A stretch of 64,000 nucleotides of DNA from JAXDMK01 sp963765955 (GCA_963765955.1 CAVXYA010000002.1:806001-870000); one strand, 5' to 3'; shown: positions 29,561 to 38,477, numbered from the stretch's first letter. Notes: generated from the letters alone by a model not told the origin. Translations and numbers: made by a program.

Positions 29561-30187
29561 ATGAACCTCGCTCCCACCCTGCCCATCCCCGTGTGGATCC
29601 TCCGGATCGCCGTCGGCCTGGGCCTGCTCCGGGCGACGTCCCTTCCTCAGACCACCGGAGATTTCGACCCGCTGGTGCTGGCCCGGGCCCGTCGGGGCGA
29701 CCACCGGGCCTTCGCCCAGATCGTCGACCACTACGACCACCGCCTGCGGGGCCTCGCCTACCGACTTCTCGGCGACCGCGACCGCATGGACGACGTCCTC
29801 CAGGAGGCCTACGTGAAGGCGTTCCGGTCGATGCCCCGGTTCAAGGGGGAGTCGGCACTCGGGACCTGGCTGTACCGCATCGTCTACAACGCTTGCGTCG
29901 ACGACCTGCGGGCGGGCAAGCCCACCGTGTCGCTCGACGACGGCATGGAGACTGCCAGCGAAAGGCCCGACCCGGCCGACGTCGCCATAGGGCGCCGTGA
30001 CCTGGCCGTCGCCCTCGACACCCTTCCCCCCGACCAGAAGGCGGCCGTGCTCCTGGTCGACGCCTACGGCCTCGACTACTCGGAGGCGGCGGACGCCCTC
30101 GGCGTGGCCGCCGGCACCATCGGCTCCCGGCTCAGCCGGGCCCGGGCCGCTCTCCGCGCCGTCCTGGGACCGGAGGGCGCGGCATGA
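29561..30187 (+). CDS. ECF-type RNA polymerase sigma factor
   Basis: A 208-residue alternative sigma factor. Region 2 is YDHRLRGLAYRLLGDRDRMD, DVLQEAYVKAFRS and TWLYRIVYNACVDDLR. Region 4 is LPPDQKAAVLLVDAYGLDYSEAA with helix-turn-helix VAAGTIGSRLSRARAAL. The ATG at 29561 has an excellent ribosome site (AAAGGAG at 29551-29557). The resulting first 30 residues (PIPVWILRIAVGLGLLRA) are hydrophobic, which is unusual for a sigma factor. The stop overlaps the next start by ATGA, coupling it to a membrane partner that probably controls it. Confidence 0.9.
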   Translation: MNLAPTLPIPVWILRIAVGLGLLRATSLPQTTGDFDPLVLARARRGDHRAFAQIVDHYDHRLRGLAYRLLGDRDRMDDVLQEAYVKAFRSMPRFKGESALGTWLYRIVYNACVDDLRAGKPTVSLDDGMETASERPDPADVAIGRRDLAVALDTLPPDQKAAVLLVDAYGLDYSEAADALGVAAGTIGSRLSRARAALRAVLGPEGAA

Positions 30188-31590
30188 GTGAGCGCGACCT
30201 GCGCCTAGGTGAGGCCCTGCGGGCGCTGCCCGTCCCCGACCACGGGCCCGACTTCTACCCCCGGCTGGCAGCCCGCCTGGAGGAGGAGGCGGCCCACCAC
30301 CGGGGATCGCCCCGCCGACCCCGGTGGACGAGCCCCTACCTGCTCACCGCCGCGGCCGCGGCGGTTGCGGTGATCGTCTTGGCCACGTCGACTCTCATCA
30401 CCGGCGACCGCGGTGGCCAGCCCGGGATCGAGCCCGAGCTGATCACCGCGTCGGTGGTGCGCTCGCGGGTGGCGGATGCGCTGGCGTCGCTGGAGACGCT
30501 CCGGGGGGAGATCACCCTGGAGTGCGAGGTCTTCTACGGGCCCTGCTCGCCACCGGAGACGGGGGGACGGACGACGCAGCGCTGGAGCTTCGTGACCACC
30601 GCGTCCGGCGACGAGCGGATCACCGGGATCGGGTTTCCGGACGACATGGTGATCAACTCGGCCACGCTGACCCACCGGGCGATCACCGACTTCGGGAGCG
30701 GTCCCCAGGGCTACGAAGCGTTCAACCTGCCGGCGGGACCGCCGGACTTCACCGCTGGCCGCTCCCCCCTCCGCCGGCAGCTGGGCTCGGTGGTGCGGGC
30801 CTTCGTCACCGACACCTCCGACGTGCCGGTGACCGAGACCGTCGAGCAGGGACGGGACGCCTGGCGGCTGGTGATGCCGGTGGCGCCGAACAAGCTGGCC
30901 GGCCCGGGCCGGAGCGCGGACCGGCTCGAGGTGGTCGTGGACCGCCAGAGCGGGTTCCCCCTCCGCATCACCGAATCCCTCGAGGGCCGGTTCCTCGCCG
31001 AGATCCGCCTGTCGGGCCTGGTGGCCGACGAGCCCGCCGACCCCTCCACCTTCGTCCTCGACTTCGCCCCCGACGTCGAGGTGTTCCACCAGGACTTCGG
31101 GTTCCGCCCGGTGACGCGGGACGAGGCGGCGGCCGTCGTGGGGTACCCGCCGATCCTGCCGACGGACCTGCCGCCCGGCTTCGAGCTGGCCGAAGTCACT
31201 GCCGCCGCCCAGGGGCGGGAGACCGGGAGCGAGGGAATGAACCCGGCGGCGGCGGGCGTGGTGTCGGTGGCCTACCGCCGGGGCTTCGACCGGATCGTGG
31301 TCTCTACCCGCCTGACGGGCGGCATTTCCCGGTGCGACCGAGCGCTCCCCGGGTCGGACTCCGGCCCGTGCTGGGCCGACCCGCTGGCGTCGGGCGAGGG
31401 GATTATCGACGAGCCCGAGCCATTTGTCATCGGCGGCGGCGAGCTGGCGGGTGCGGACGCCGAGCTGGTCGTGTCCCCCCGCGGCATCCCCCACGTGTGG
31501 ACCATCGAAGACGGGCTGGTTGTCACCGTCGCCGGCGACGCGTCAGCCGACGAGCTGCGCCGCATGGCCGAGTCATTCTCCACCCGCTGA
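30184..31590 (+). CDS. Membrane-anchored probable anti-sigma/sensor protein
   Basis: A 468-residue protein translationally coupled to the ECF sigma gene. The first 48 residues are cytoplasmic and charged (SERDLRLGEALRALPVPDHG). One membrane helix follows (YLLTAAAAAVAVIVLATSTLI, residues about 50-70), then a long extracytoplasmic domain. That part includes a LolA/RseB-like stretch (ADALASLETLRGEITLEC, then RLEVVVDRQSGFPLRI). Position and topology suggest it binds the sigma factor inside and senses an envelope signal outside. No classical zinc-binding anti-sigma motif (HxxxCxxC) is visible, so the binding mode is inferred. Confidence 0.65.
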   Translation: MSERDLRLGEALRALPVPDHGPDFYPRLAARLEEEAAHHRGSPRRPRWTSPYLLTAAAAAVAVIVLATSTLITGDRGGQPGIEPELITASVVRSRVADALASLETLRGEITLECEVFYGPCSPPETGGRTTQRWSFVTTASGDERITGIGFPDDMVINSATLTHRAITDFGSGPQGYEAFNLPAGPPDFTAGRSPLRRQLGSVVRAFVTDTSDVPVTETVEQGRDAWRLVMPVAPNKLAGPGRSADRLEVVVDRQSGFPLRITESLEGRFLAEIRLSGLVADEPADPSTFVLDFAPDVEVFHQDFGFRPVTRDEAAAVVGYPPILPTDLPPGFELAEVTAAAQGRETGSEGMNPAAAGVVSVAYRRGFDRIVVSTRLTGGISRCDRALPGSDSGPCWADPLASGEGIIDEPEPFVIGGGELAGADAELVVSPRGIPHVWTIEDGLVVTVAGDASADELRRMAESFSTR

Positions 31591-31654
31591 ACGAGGTCGA
31601 CCACCTCGAGGGGAACGGTCGGCTACCACCGGCGGCCCGACCGCTATCTACCAA

Positions 31655-32203
31655 TCACGCAACTGGCGGGGGCGGCGGCGGGGGCGGGGGCGGGGGCGGG
31701 GGCGGGGGCGGGGGCGGGGGCGGCGGGGGCGGCGGGAGGGCGAAGAGCGAGGTCGACCGGGCGACGACCGAGTACGCCGACAACCCCGACGGCGGGAACG
31801 TGCACCCTCCGCTTGGGGCCCGTTGGCCGGTTCGGAACCCGGTCAGGGTGTAGGAGCCTTCACCACCGAACTGCGTCCCGTCGGCGCCCGTGTGCGAGAA
31901 GTCAAAAGTCCCCGTCTCCCGCACGATCGATCGGCAGGCGCCGAGGCTGAAGTCGGTGCTCGTCACGGGCGTCCTGGTCAGCTCGACCGGTCCCGCGGGG
32001 AGAAGAATCGTCTCGCGGTTGGGGCCCGACCGGGTGTAGGTGCCGGCTCCGTTCACGACGACGCCTTGGGCGAAGGCGAAGCCGGTGTTGCCCCCGACCA
32101 GGTAGAAGTCCTGGAGCGGGGCCGCCGATGCGGGCGCCGCGGTGGCTAGAAGGGTCACTGCCGAAACAAGGGCGCAGAGCGCTCCCGCCAGACGTCGCGT
32201 CAT
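31655..32203 (-). CDS. Secreted protein with a polyproline C-terminal tail
   Basis: From the ATG at 32203, preceded by GAGGAGA, it is 182 residues. Residues 1-30 are a signal peptide ending APASAA. The mature domain (DFYLVGGNTGFAFAQGVVVNG and GTFDFSHTGADGTQFGGEGSY) looks beta-rich and matches no family I know. The last 25 residues are almost all proline, encoded by the hexanucleotide repeat described separately. Such a tail could act as a rigid spacer, or could reflect repeat expansion in the 3' end. Translating it would need EF-P-type help. Confidence 0.65.
   Translation of the reverse strand: MTRRLAGALCALVSAVTLLATAAPASAAPLQDFYLVGGNTGFAFAQGVVVNGAGTYTRSGPNRETILLPAGPVELTRTPVTSTDFSLGACRSIVRETGTFDFSHTGADGTQFGGEGSYTLTGFRTGQRAPSGGCTFPPSGLSAYSVVARSTSLFALPPPPPPPPPPPPPPPPPPPPPPPPVA
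31680..31721. repeat. (GGGGGC)7 hexanucleotide repeat
   Basis: Seven perfect GGGGGC units at 31680-31721, flanked by imperfect GGC/GGGGGC units from about 31666 to 31735. On the minus strand it encodes the polyproline tail of the adjacent gene. The tract is G-quadruplex prone, and copy changes stay in frame because the unit is six bases. Confidence 0.93.
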
Positions 32204-32241
32204 GTCATTCTCCTCGCCTGATGACGTGATCGGGCAGGAGA

Positions 32242-33003
32242 TTAGCGGAGGCGGGCAGCCGCGTGGCGACTCGTGATCGACGCCTCCCCATCGTCGAGGA
32301 GGCGACGCAGGGCGATCGCATCGGAGGCCATGGCGATCACGTGAACCGCCGGTCCGGCAAGGGGGAGAACGGCTGCCGCGCCGTCGAGGACAACGGGGCC
32401 GGGCGGGTCGGCGGTCCACCCGGGGTCGACGATCAGCAGCGACCCCGCGCACCGGGCCCCACTGCCCACCGCCGGGCTGGCCCACGCCGGATGCTCGGGA
32501 CCGAGATCGAGCTGGTGGCGGACGAGCGGGCGGCCGCCGAGGTCGACAGAGAGTCGGCTCGACACCGACCCGCCATCCTCCCCGTGGCGGCCGCCGACCA
32601 ACTCCTCGCGCCACCGCAGGCAGGCGCCAGCGGCGAGGACCACCCGGGCCCGCGTGTGGTGCCGGCAGCCGGCGGCCGCGATCGTCGGTTCCGGCAGCCA
32701 GTGCAACACCCCGCCCTCCCCCACCCGCACGTCGACCTCCACGATCGACGGCCCCGGCTTCGGCCCCGGCCCCGGCTGGGCGATCGCGGCGCCGACGGTG
32801 CGCAGGGTGAGCTCGGCGCCCGGTCCCACGACGACTTCGAGCCTCAGCACGTCGCCGCCCAGCGGTCCTCCCGCCCCGCCGACCAGGTGCACCAGGGTCC
32901 CCGCCGCCGGGCGCAGGACCAGCGGCCCCTCGGAGCGGAGGCACGCCAGGCGTGACCGTCCCCCGCCGTCGACCTCCATCACCACCCGTCCCCGGGCGAT
33001 CAC
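32242..33003 (-). CDS. ureD: Urease accessory protein UreD
   Basis: Scaffold that binds apo-urease and recruits UreF and UreG for nickel insertion. The 253-residue protein has the family segments EGPLVLRPAAGTLVHLVGGA, GDVLRLEVVVGPGAELTLRT and a C-terminal RRLLDDGEASITSRHAAARLR region. Sequence conservation in UreD is generally low. The identification is secured by its place as the last gene of the urease operon. The GTG at 33003 overlaps the ureG stop (GTGA). Confidence 0.85.
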   Translation of the reverse strand: MIARGRVVMEVDGGGRSRLACLRSEGPLVLRPAAGTLVHLVGGAGGPLGGDVLRLEVVVGPGAELTLRTVGAAIAQPGPGPKPGPSIVEVDVRVGEGGVLHWLPEPTIAAAGCRHHTRARVVLAAGACLRWREELVGGRHGEDGGSVSSRLSVDLGGRPLVRHQLDLGPEHPAWASPAVGSGARCAGSLLIVDPGWTADPPGPVVLDGAAAVLPLAGPAVHVIAMASDAIALRRLLDDGEASITSRHAAARLR

Positions 33004-33662
33004 ACCCGGCGCCAGGCGGCCAGCTGGGCCCGCACCCACTCGGCCGCGCCCGATGCCCCCGGGTCCTCCACCAGGGAGCTGAACAGCACCGGGCCGTCGC
33101 CCCGCTTGGCCTTGGCGTCCCGGTCCATCACGGCCAGGTCGGCGCCCACCATGGCCGCCAGGTCGGTCTTGTTCACCACCAGGAGGTCGGCCGACGTCAC
33201 CCCCGGGCCACCCTTCCGGGGCACCTTGTCGCCGCCAGCCACGTCGATGACGAAGATTTGGCGGTCGACCAGGCCCCGGCTGAACGTGGCCGTGAGGTTG
33301 TCGCCGCCGCTCTCCACCAGGACCAGATCGAGGGGTTGGTGGCGGGCCTCCAGGTCCTCCACCGCCTCGAGGTTGGCCGAGATGTCGTCGCGGATGGCCG
33401 TATGGGGGCAGCACCCGGTCTGCACGGCCACGATGCGGTCGTCGGCCAACACGCCGGCCCGGCGGAGGAACTCGGCGTCCTCCTCGGTATAGATGTCGTT
33501 GGTGACGACGCCGACGCGCAGCTCGTCGCCCAGGGCCCGGCACAGGGCCGCGACCAGGGCCGTCTTGCCGCTGCCGACGGGCCCGCCGATGCCGATGCGC
33601 AGCGCCCGGCCGTTGCTTACCGGAGCGTCGTGGCGATCGGCAGACGGGTGGTCATGAGGCAA
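33000..33662 (-). CDS. ureG: Urease accessory GTPase UreG
   Basis: SIMIBI-class GTPase that supplies nickel to urease. P-loop GIGGPVGSGKTALV, the nickel-binding CPH motif (QTGCCPHTAIRDD), ESGGDNLTATFS and the guanine motif VVNKTDLA are intact. I start it at TTG 33662 (PHDHPSADRHDAPV), because GGAGG lies 8 bases upstream and a His-rich N-terminus is typical of UreG. The start overlaps the 3' end of ureF. It has 220 residues. Confidence 0.94.
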   Translation of the reverse strand: MPHDHPSADRHDAPVSNGRALRIGIGGPVGSGKTALVAALCRALGDELRVGVVTNDIYTEEDAEFLRRAGVLADDRIVAVQTGCCPHTAIRDDISANLEAVEDLEARHQPLDLVLVESGGDNLTATFSRGLVDRQIFVIDVAGGDKVPRKGGPGVTSADLLVVNKTDLAAMVGADLAVMDRDAKAKRGDGPVLFSSLVEDPGASGAAEWVRAQLAAWRRV

Positions 33663-34302
33663 ACAGACGCACCTCCCGGACGGCATGGACCTCGGCACCG
33701 AGGTCGAGCAGCGGAGCCGCCCCACAGGGCAGCTCCTCGAGCGGACGGTCGCCCATGGCGAACGCGGCCGCCTCCGCCGCCACCTCGTCGATGGCGGGGC
33801 CCAGACCCGCCACCAGGGCCGACACGCGGAACGGGTCGAGTCCGAGGAGCCGGACGGCGGCGGTGGCCGGCGTCATGACCGAGTCGTAGGCCGCCCACCG
33901 GGCCGCGTCCACCGGTCCTAAGCCGGCGGCGGCCGCCACCACGCCCACCGCCACCGCGTGGTGGGGGCTGTGGACGGACACGCGGAGCGGCCAGGCGTGG
34001 GACGCGGCCCGCACCAGCTGCCGCCCCTGGCGCCGGGACGCGTCCCGGAGCGCGGGCGAGGCCATCCGGGCGTCGGCCTCGGCGTCGAGCTCGTCGGCCG
34101 GCCACGGGCCGTCACAGGCGACCGCGGCCACCGCCGCCGCCACCCGTCCTGCGGTCGCCAGCCGCCCGACCACGAAGGCCTCCAGCGAGTCGAGGTCGTG
34201 CACCCGTCCGGACGTGGCCGCCTCCTCCAGCCCGCCCGAATGGGCGTGGCCGCCCGAAGGGAACCGCCCGTCGGCCAGGAGCAGAGCAGCCAGAACGCTC
34301 AC
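33652..34302 (-). CDS. ureF: Urease accessory protein UreF
   Basis: Part of the UreD-UreF-UreG activation complex, where it gates UreG GTP hydrolysis. The 216-residue helical protein starts MSVLAALLLADGRFPSGGHAHSGGLEEA, matching the UreF opening, and later has YDSVMTPATAAVRLLGLDP. The start is GTG at 34302. It lies 100 bp after ureC and overlaps ureG. Confidence 0.9.
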   Translation of the reverse strand: MSVLAALLLADGRFPSGGHAHSGGLEEAATSGRVHDLDSLEAFVVGRLATAGRVAAAVAAVACDGPWPADELDAEADARMASPALRDASRRQGRQLVRAASHAWPLRVSVHSPHHAVAVGVVAAAAGLGPVDAARWAAYDSVMTPATAAVRLLGLDPFRVSALVAGLGPAIDEVAAEAAAFAMGDRPLEELPCGAAPLLDLGAEVHAVREVRLFAS

Positions 34303-34332
34303 GGCCTCAGGTTTCGCGCACCGGAACCGTGG

Positions 34333-34365
34333 TGAGATCCGCCGATTTGGACAGGATCACCACGA
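34333..34365. promoter_or_regulatory. Imperfect hairpin between ureC and ureF
   Basis: CGTGGTGA near 34328-34338 pairs with TCACCACG near 34355-34362, and the stem continues with TCC/GGA after a one-base bulge. It sits in the only sizeable gap within the urease operon (34303-34403). It could attenuate or process the transcript between structural and accessory genes. No other signal is visible in the gap. Confidence 0.4.
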
Positions 34366-34403
34366 TTCCGACGCACGAAAGGCGGGGGCGGCGGCGACAC
34401 GGC

Positions 34404-36107
34404 TCAGAAGAGGAAGTAGCGCTGCGCCATCGGCAGCGTCTCGGCCGGCTCGGCCGTGACCACCTCGCCGTCGATCCGCACGGTGAAGCTGTCGGCCTCC
34501 ACCGTGATGTCGGGCAGGGCGTCGTTCTCGGCCATGTCGGCCTTGGTACGGCGGCGCACGTCGGCCACCGCTACCAACCGCCGACCGAGGCCGAGGCGGT
34601 CGGCCAGGCCGTCCTCCACCGCCACCGGCGCCACGAAGGCCACGCTGGTGGCGGCCGCCGCCCGGGGCGAGGCTCCGAACATGGGCCGGGGCAGCACCGG
34701 CTGAGGCGTGGGGATGGAGGCGTTGGCGTCGCCCATGGCTGCCCACGCGATCATCCCCCCCTTGATCACGGCGTGCGGCCGCACGCCGAAGAAGGCCGGC
34801 TCCCACAGGACCAGGTCGGCCAGCTTGCCCACCTCCACCGATCCGATCTCGGCCTCCAGCCCATGGGCGACCGCCGGACAGATCGTGTACTTGGCCACGT
34901 AGCGCCGGGCCCGGCGATTGTCGGCGACCGAGTCGCCGGGAAGGAAGCCCCGCCGCTTCTTCATCACGTGGGCCGTCTGCCACGTCCGCAGCACCACCTC
35001 CCCCACCCGACCCATGGCCTGGGAGTCCGACCCGATCATGGAGATCGCCCCCATGTCGTGGAGGAAGTCCTCCGCCGCGATCGTGGACGGTCGGATGCGG
35101 CTGGCGGCGAAGGCCAGGTCCTCCTCGACCTTCGGGTTGAGATGGTGGCAGACCATGAGCATGTCGTGGTGCTCGTCGATCGTGTTGACGGTGTGGGGCC
35201 GGGTCGGGTTGGTCGACGAGGGGAGCACGTTGGGCTGTCCGGCGACGGTGATGATGTCGGGCGCGTGCCCGCCGCCGGCCCCCTCGGTGTGGTAGGCGTG
35301 GATGCCCCGGCCGGCGATGGCGGCCAGCGTCGACTCCACGAACCCGGCCTCGTTGAGGGTGTCGCTGTGGAGCGCAGCCTGGACGCCCGACTCGTCGCAC
35401 ACCCGCAGGCAGGCGTCGATGGCGGCGGGCGTCGAGCCCCAGTCCTCGTGCAGCTTGAACCCGGAAGCCCCCGCCCGCAGCTGCTCCCACATCCCCTCGA
35501 CGCAGACGGTGTTGCCCTTCCCCAACAGGGCCACGTTGACCGGCCACCCGTCGAGCGCCTCCAGCATCCTCGCCAGGTGCCAGGCCCCGGGCGTGACGGT
35601 CGTGGCCTTGGTTCCTTCCGCGGGACCGGTTCCCCCGCCGATGATCGTGGTGATCCCCCCGCCGAGCGCCTCCTCCAGGACCTGGGGGCAGATGAGGTGG
35701 ACGTGGCAGTCGATGGCTCCGGCGGTGAGGATTCGACCGTTGCCGGCGATGATCTCGGTGGACGGGCCGATGACCAGGGCCGGGTCGACCCCGTCCATGG
35801 TGTCGGGATTGCCAGCCTTGCCCAGCGCGACGATCCGCCCGTCCCGGATGCCGACGTCGGCCTTGACGACGCCCCAGTGGTCGAGGACGACGGCCCCGGT
35901 GATGACCGTGTCGGCGGCCCCCTCGGCCCGGGTCGCCCGGCCCTGGCCCATCGATTCCCTGATCACCTTGCCCCCGCCGAACACGGCCTCGTCGCCGCCG
36001 GCCGACCGGTCCTCCTCGACCTCGATGAACAGGTCGGTGTCGGCCAGCCGGATGCGGTCGCCGACGGTGGGCCCGAACAGCAGGTTGTAGCGGGCCCTAT
36101 CCATCAA
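34404..36107 (-). CDS. ureC: Urease subunit alpha
   Basis: Catalytic subunit hydrolysing urea to ammonia and carbamate. The 567-residue protein has the nickel ligands in AIDCHVHLICPQ, the carbamylated lysine in GFKLHEDWGSTP, the ligand His residues in ALHSDTLNEAGF and HTEGAGGGHAPD, and the flap with VCHHLNPKVEEDLAFA. All are intact. It overlaps the ureB 3' end. The operon has ureA, ureB, ureC, ureF, ureG and ureD but no ureE nickel chaperone. Confidence 0.97.
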   Translation of the reverse strand: MMDRARYNLLFGPTVGDRIRLADTDLFIEVEEDRSAGGDEAVFGGGKVIRESMGQGRATRAEGAADTVITGAVVLDHWGVVKADVGIRDGRIVALGKAGNPDTMDGVDPALVIGPSTEIIAGNGRILTAGAIDCHVHLICPQVLEEALGGGITTIIGGGTGPAEGTKATTVTPGAWHLARMLEALDGWPVNVALLGKGNTVCVEGMWEQLRAGASGFKLHEDWGSTPAAIDACLRVCDESGVQAALHSDTLNEAGFVESTLAAIAGRGIHAYHTEGAGGGHAPDIITVAGQPNVLPSSTNPTRPHTVNTIDEHHDMLMVCHHLNPKVEEDLAFAASRIRPSTIAAEDFLHDMGAISMIGSDSQAMGRVGEVVLRTWQTAHVMKKRRGFLPGDSVADNRRARRYVAKYTICPAVAHGLEAEIGSVEVGKLADLVLWEPAFFGVRPHAVIKGGMIAWAAMGDANASIPTPQPVLPRPMFGASPRAAAATSVAFVAPVAVEDGLADRLGLGRRLVAVADVRRRTKADMAENDALPDITVEADSFTVRIDGEVVTAEPAETLPMAQRYFLF

Positions 36108-36408
36108 GCGCCCCGCCGACGTCGCCCCGCAGGCCGGCCACGATCCGCGCCCCGCCGATGGGCACCAGGTCGACCTCCCGCTCGATGCCGGGCTCGAAGC
36201 GCACCGCGGTGCCGGCGGGCACGGCCAGCCGCAGCCCGTAGGCCGCGGCCCGGTCGAACGACAGGGCCGGATTCGCCTCCGCGAAGTGGTAGTGCGAGCC
36301 CACCTGCACCGGCCGGTCGCCGGTATTGGCCACCACCAGCGTCGTCACCGGCTTGCCGACGTTGATCTCCACCGGCCCGTCCCCGAGCACCGTCTCGCCC
36401 GGGATCAT
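36097..36408 (-). CDS. ureB: Urease subunit beta
   Basis: Structural subunit of the urease heterotrimer. Residues MIPGETVLGDGPVEINVG, VANTGDRPVQVGSHYHFAEAN and LRLAVPAGTAVRFEPG are typical. I start it at the ATG at 36408, giving 103 residues; a TTG at 36420 would add four and reach into a palindromic repeat. The stop overlaps the ureC start. Confidence 0.95.
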   Translation of the reverse strand: MIPGETVLGDGPVEINVGKPVTTLVVANTGDRPVQVGSHYHFAEANPALSFDRAAAYGLRLAVPAGTAVRFEPGIEREVDLVPIGGARIVAGLRGDVGGALDG

Positions 36409-36418
36409 CCGACCACCC

Positions 36419-36466
36419 AACTGGTGACACCTCGGGGCGCTATGGCGCCCCCGACCGTCACCAGTT
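36419..36466. repeat. 48-bp palindromic element inside the urease operon
   Basis: AACTGGTGAC at 36419-36428 and GTCACCAGTT at 36457-36466 are perfect inverted arms. The inner palindrome GGGGCGC-TATG-GCGCCCC is also perfect. It has the same length and arms as the elements at 15614-15879 and 42072-42184. It fills the gap between ureA and ureB. Confidence 0.92.
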
Positions 36467-36478
36467 CGAGCGTGCGGG

Positions 36479-36781
<303 letters not shown>

Positions 36782-37087
36782 CGACGTCAGCCTGCCATGT
36801 TGCTTCCGACGGGGCCGGCCGGAACCCCCAGGAAACCGCCCGCGCCGCGCCTCTCGGGAGCCGAACGGGCCCTGTGAGGTTGGTGATGCCTCCCACGGCA
36901 TTCCCTTCCCTCTGACCTACCCCGACCGGTCCATCGCCGTCAGGTAGGAGCCACGCATCGGCCAGAAACCCGACAGGTAATGGTCATGGTGCCTACATGC
37001 TCGCTTCACGGACGAGCAACGGCGCCTCCGTAGGGTTCGGCCGAATTTGGTCCGCGGAAACCGTCCGCCGAGCACATAGAGGAGTTC
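36782..37087. promoter_or_regulatory. Divergent control region between ureA and urtA
   Basis: This 306-bp gap separates the urease operon from the urea-transporter operon and must hold both promoters. A GGAG ribosome site at 37081-37084 precedes urtA. I found no convincing -35/-10 pair, and no clear GlnR-like GTAAC repeat, so nitrogen control is assumed from function only. Confidence 0.5.
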
Positions 37088-38368
37088 ATGGGAATGCGAC
37101 GATCGGCACGAAAGACTCTGATTGCCAGCGTGGCGCTGGCGGGGGTCCTGCTGGCCGCCTGCGGGAGCGATAGCGACACGGCCACGGGTGGCGGCGGAAC
37201 TGCCACCGAGGCCGACACGGTGAAGGTAGGGGTCCTGCAGTCGTTGAGCGGGACGATGTCGATCTCGGAGGTGGCGGTCAAGAACGCCGAGGTCCTCGCT
37301 ATCGAGGAGATCAACAAGGCGGGCGGCGTGCTCGGCAAGCAGCTCGAGCCGGTCATCCGCGACGGCAAGTCGGACTGGCCCACCTTCGCCCAGGAGCTCC
37401 AGTCGCTCATCACCACCGAGAAGGTGGCGGTCACCTTCGGTGGCTGGACCTCGGCCAGCCGCAAGGCCATGAAGCCGGTGGTCGAAGGCCTCGACGGCCT
37501 CCTCTTCTACCCGGTGCAGTACGAGGGCCTGGAGGTGTCGCCCAACATCTTCTACACCGGCGCGACCACCAACCAGCAGATCGTCCCCGGCCTCGACTAC
37601 CTGAAGGAGAAGGGCCTGACCCGGATCTTCCTTGTCGGCTCCGACTACGTCTTTCCCCGCACCGCCAACAAGGAGATCATCGCCTACGCCAAGGCCAACG
37701 GCATGGAGATCCTCGGCGAGGAGTATCTGGCGCTGGGCGACAACAACGCCCAGGGCATCGTGCAGAAGGTGCTCGACGCCAACCCCCAGGCCGTGTTCAA
37801 CACCCTCAACGGCGACACCAACGTGAGCTTCTTCAGCGAGCTGAAGGCCAAGGGCAACACCACGGACAAGATCCAGACCATCTCGGTGTCGATCGCCGAG
37901 GAGGAGACGGCCGGCGTCGGGGTCGACAACCTGGTCGGCCACCTGGTGGCGTGGAACTACTACCAGACCACCGACAATCCCAGGAACAAGGAGTTCGTCG
38001 CCGCCTTCCAGGCCCGCTGGGGTGCCGACAAGCACACCGACGACCCCATCGAGGCCGGCTACAACTCGGTCTACATCTGGAAGGCGGCCGTCGAGAAGGC
38101 CGGCACCTTCGACGTGGCCGCGGTCACCAAGGCGGCCGGGGGCCTCGTCCTCGACACGCCCGAGGGCACGCTTACGGTCCACCCGACCAACCACCACGTC
38201 TTCAAGACGGCCCGTATCGGCGTCGTGAACGCACAGGGACTCATCGACGAGGTCTGGAACTCGGGAAAGCCGATCGAGCCCGACCCCTGCCTCGACACCT
38301 ACCCCTGGGCGGCGGGACTGGCCAGCGGCGAGGCCCGCGCCGAGTGCGACGCGGCCAAGGCCAGCTAG
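37088..38368 (+). CDS. urtA: Urea ABC transporter substrate-binding protein
   Basis: Lipoprotein that captures urea outside the cell. Signal peptide with lipobox GVLLAACGS (Cys about residue 23), then the type I binding-protein fold: VKVGVLQSLSGTMSISE, WTSASRKAMKPVVE, LLFYPVQYEGLE and FLVGSDYVFPRTANKEI, all characteristic of UrtA. It has 426 residues. The ATG at 37088 follows GGAG; an ATG two codons later is possible. First gene of urtABCDE. Confidence 0.95.
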   Translation: MGMRRSARKTLIASVALAGVLLAACGSDSDTATGGGGTATEADTVKVGVLQSLSGTMSISEVAVKNAEVLAIEEINKAGGVLGKQLEPVIRDGKSDWPTFAQELQSLITTEKVAVTFGGWTSASRKAMKPVVEGLDGLLFYPVQYEGLEVSPNIFYTGATTNQQIVPGLDYLKEKGLTRIFLVGSDYVFPRTANKEIIAYAKANGMEILGEEYLALGDNNAQGIVQKVLDANPQAVFNTLNGDTNVSFFSELKAKGNTTDKIQTISVSIAEEETAGVGVDNLVGHLVAWNYYQTTDNPRNKEFVAAFQARWGADKHTDDPIEAGYNSVYIWKAAVEKAGTFDVAAVTKAAGGLVLDTPEGTLTVHPTNHHVFKTARIGVVNAQGLIDEVWNSGKPIEPDPCLDTYPWAAGLASGEARAECDAAKAS

Positions 38369-38382
38369 AGCGGAGTGAGGAC

Positions 38383-38428
38383 GGTCGCCGACCGGGTCCG
38401 GGTTCACCCCCGGGCCCGGTCGGCGACC
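38383..38428 (+). terminator. Strong hairpin between urtA and urtB
   Basis: GGTCGCCGACCGGG (38383-38396) pairs perfectly with CCCGGTCGGCGACC (38415-38428). No T tract follows. A hairpin after the binding-protein gene often stabilises that transcript and reduces expression of the permease genes, which would raise UrtA relative to UrtBCDE. Confidence 0.65.
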
Positions 38429-38477
38429 CCTTGCTGCGACTCCCTAGCGCCAGCCCCCCTGGCGGAGGAGACGCGAC

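Noticed and set aside
34329..36365. A 678-codon plus-strand open frame opposite ureC
   Set aside because: ureC is certain on the other strand, and the plus-strand product is His/Gly/Val-rich with no domain.
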